Assembly: GCF_003003005.1 (NCBI RefSeq)
Contig: NZ_PVTR01000009.1
Span: 110,428 to 174,427 of the forward strand
Direction of reading: 5' to 3'
Source of the DNA: Mongoliibacter ruber
GTDB taxonomy: Bacteria > Bacteroidota > Bacteroidia > Cytophagales > Cyclobacteriaceae
DNA: 64,000 nucleotides
Each line of letters begins with the position of its first letter. Position 1 is the first letter of the stretch. A model generated the notes under the pieces. The model was not told the DNA's origin and ran no database searches. It saw only the letters and a program-made list of their open reading frames with translations. This document shows, piece after piece, positions 62,209-64,000 of this stretch. The position numbers and the translations under genes were made by a program.

Positions 62209-62958
62209 TTAATCAAAATTAATGTCTTGAACATCAATTATTCTTCTTATAAATATTATCACCTTATCTACCTCTTCCCAAGAAAATCCCAATCGCAGCT
62301 GAGAATGGGCCAGGGCATCTCGCAATCTGCCGATTCCATTCATCATGTTTACCCAGTCATCACGACTGAAGTCCGGTTCAAAATTTCTGAACCTCTGCTT
62401 TTTCGAAAAGACAGAACCCAAATCTCCAAACTGTAAGCATTGGACCAAGTCTATCTCCTCCCCTCTTTCCTTTTTCCATTCGTAAAGTTTGGTGGCTTGT
62501 TGAAGCCTATTTTCCGACAAACTTTCTTCCCAATCTGGGATAAACCTTCTCATAATTTCCTTGAGGTGAGTTTCTAGAAGACTTATCAAACCAAAAACCC
62601 CGATCCTTAAGGGAATTTTATCCAAGTCTGTCCTAGTTACTACATACTGAAGATCCCCCTTTTCATCAGGAATAAAAAACCTACGTTTTTCCAATAACAT
62701 CCTGAAAGCCATCAATAAGGGCTTACTTTCAGGCATCAACTCATCTTCACTTACAGGACTAGGTTCATCATCTCCTACATCAAATTTCATCCATTCCCCT
62801 TCATGAAGGATAACTGCCGTATTAAAATTTTCCGCTTCCATTTCTTCTCTGAAAGAATTCAAATCAAAGACCTTTAGATTTTCTGCAATTGTCATTACGG
62901 TGATTTGCTCCTCAAAAAGCAATCTTAGGCGGTCCATAGCGTTTTTGGCAGACTTCAT
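62209..62958 (-). CDS. HEPN-domain protein with CBS-like N-terminal region
   Basis: The 249-residue protein ends in a helical domain with the HEPN catalytic motif R-x4-H (Arg213, His218 in GRLRDALAHSQ). The N-terminal part ('FREEMEAENFNTAVIL' and 'LQYVVTRTDLDKIPLRIGVFGLISLLETHL') resembles a divergent CBS pair with a ligand-sensing role. HEPN proteins with this motif are often RNases. It lies 63 bp upstream of the sigma gene in the same direction. No cognate antitoxin (MNT or similar) gene adjoins. Confidence 0.6.
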   Translation of the reverse strand: MKSAKNAMDRLRLLFEEQITVMTIAENLKVFDLNSFREEMEAENFNTAVILHEGEWMKFDVGDDEPSPVSEDELMPESKPLLMAFRMLLEKRRFFIPDEKGDLQYVVTRTDLDKIPLRIGVFGLISLLETHLKEIMRRFIPDWEESLSENRLQQATKLYEWKKERGEEIDLVQCLQFGDLGSVFSKKQRFRNFEPDFSRDDWVNMMNGIGRLRDALAHSQLRLGFSWEEVDKVIIFIRRIIDVQDINFD

Positions 62959-63450
62959 TATTATCAGTTGAGTTTAAAGATATCGTCAAAATTAAAAACC
63001 AATATAAGCCATGCAACCGAAACTTATACGATAGCGCACCTAATCTCAGTTTTGAATTTCATGTTGCTGTGGAATGCCTTGAAATGAAATTGACTTATTT
63101 GCCCACAAATCATTTTTTGTTTCCTAGAATTCAAAAAACTAAAATACACATCCCAATCGGGTGATGGAAACTAAAAAACCGAGTCATTCTCTTAAATGGG
63201 TATAAAAGCACAGTATCACTAATACAAATGTGCTGATTAGGTATATATTTTCTCCCGGAAAATCATGTAAACCAGCATAATTCACCGAAAACAGTAATGG
63301 AAATCAGGAGATCAAGAAATAAAATTTGCAACAAGACCTAAATGGAGCGTTCAGACAAAATTTTATTACAGCACCAAGGAGTATTACTACTGATTATCAA
63401 TTATATTTGTATATCCGCATATTCAATTTTTAAAGAAAATTAATTGGGTT
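62959..63450. other. Intergenic region, nothing recognised
   Basis: About 490 bp of AT-rich DNA between divergent genes. No gene, hairpin-terminator or riboswitch is supported; the sucA promoter lies at its right end. Confidence 0.4.
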
Positions 63451-63458
63451 TACCTTTG
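63451..63458 (+). promoter_or_regulatory. -7 promoter element of sucA
   Basis: TACCTTTG matches TAnnTTTG exactly and lies 22 bp before the ATG at 63481. Confidence 0.65.
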
Positions 63459-63480
63459 TAAGGTTAGCAAAAACTCAATT

Positions 63481-64000
63481 ATGGATAAATATTCCTATAT
63501 CGCCAATGCACATGTAGCCTACATCGATGAGCTATATGCAGATTACAAAAATAATCCTGATTCCATAGATCCAAGCTGGAAAACCTTTTTTGATGGTTTT
63601 GAATTTGCCATTACCCAGTACGGAGAAGATGAAAATGGTGGAGCTCTGGTAGCGCCAAAGTCAACTTCCTCATCCGCTCCAAATGGATCCCTTGCCACAA
63701 AGGGCACTATCATGGACATGGAGGAATTGCCTAAAGAAATTAAAGTCAGGGCCTTGATCCATGCTTATCGATCTCGGGCACACTTGAGGTCCAAGACCAA
63801 CCCGGTAAGAGAAAGAAGGGATAGAAAAGCCTTGATTGACTTGGATGATTTTGGTTTGGACCAAAACGACCTCAACACTGAATATCAGGCAGGAAATGAA
63901 ATTGGTATCGGAAAAGCCAAATTGTCCAAAATCGTAGAATCACTCAAAAAGATCTATGAAGGATCGGTTGGTTTTGAATACCTATATATAAGAGACCCAG
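63481..64000 (+). CDS. sucA: 2-oxoglutarate dehydrogenase E1 component (5' part)
   Basis: The first 173 codons are present and the gene leaves the window. 'NAHVAYIDELYADYKNNPDSIDPSWKTFFDGF' is the E1 N-terminal E2-binding region, followed by 'VRALIHAYRSRAHLRSKTNPV' and 'FGLDQNDLNTEYQAG', which are typical of SucA/OdhA. The enzyme decarboxylates 2-oxoglutarate in the TCA cycle. The thiamine-binding part lies outside the window. Confidence 0.95.
   Translation, partial: MDKYSYIANAHVAYIDELYADYKNNPDSIDPSWKTFFDGFEFAITQYGEDENGGALVAPKSTSSSAPNGSLATKGTIMDMEELPKEIKVRALIHAYRSRAHLRSKTNPVRERRDRKALIDLDDFGLDQNDLNTEYQAGNEIGIGKAKLSKIVESLKKIYEGSVGFEYLYIRDP

Overview
The window reads as a chromosomal segment of a Bacteroidota bacterium, most likely order Cytophagales and close to Cyclobacteriaceae (Algoriphagus, Belliella, Aquiflexum type). 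The reasons are: several promoters of the Bacteroidota form TAnnTTTG; a secreted protein with a type IX (Por) C-terminal sorting domain; a 6-bladed beta-propeller lipoprotein; a fused sulfite reductase-HEPN protein; and AT-rich DNA with small, palindrome-rich intergenic repeats. The genus is inference from gene content only. No rRNA, insertion sequence, prophage or CRISPR array is visible.

Layout. 0-6.3 kb: a probable protein-deglycation pair (fructosamine-kinase-like 5' end and LMW phosphatase), a PerR-type regulator with a perfect operator and a 2-Cys peroxiredoxin, a GT2-like plus Stealth sugar-phosphate transferase pair, rsgA, a PyrR-like phosphoribosyltransferase and panB. 6.4-8.9 kb: a TPR histidine kinase with its LuxR-type response regulator. 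9-17 kb: secreted proteins, murF, DUF2461, a HAD phosphatase and a small lipoprotein operon with an exported RidA. 17-22 kb: a three-gene alpha-glucan operon (debranching enzyme, GT4/5 transferase, GH57), a 47-codon small gene and tRNA-His. 22-31 kb: dihydroorotase, DEAD-box helicase, an M28 peptidase and gcvP.

31.2-39.9 kb is the clearest accessory island. A Fic protein is followed by a co-directional array of eight genes that resemble polymorphic-toxin immunity proteins (SMI1/KNR4, an Imm32-like tail, zinc-ribbon protein, two ankyrin proteins) or small membrane proteins. No toxin is visible, a degraded gene fragment lies inside, and related short repeats lie at both ends. I read it as an orphan-immunity (interbacterial defence) cluster with an associated Fic module.

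39-47.4 kb is the assimilatory sulfate pathway on the minus strand: Rrf2 regulator, DUF2061, cysH, cysD, cysN, sulfite reductase-HEPN, siroheme methyltransferase and precorrin-2 dehydrogenase. Its intercistronic gaps are crowded with dispersed palindromic repeats. A purine-rich element follows the stop codons of cysD, cysH and the M28 peptidase gene almost immediately. 47-53 kb: lipoproteins and htpG. 53-64 kb: a 1066-residue CheB-CheR-PAS-histidine kinase, DUF2200, ccmB behind an 11-bp tandem repeat, a truncated secreted-protein gene, a DadA-like oxidoreductase, an ECF sigma/anti-sigma/outer-membrane trio, a HEPN protein and the start of the 2-oxoglutarate dehydrogenase E1 gene.
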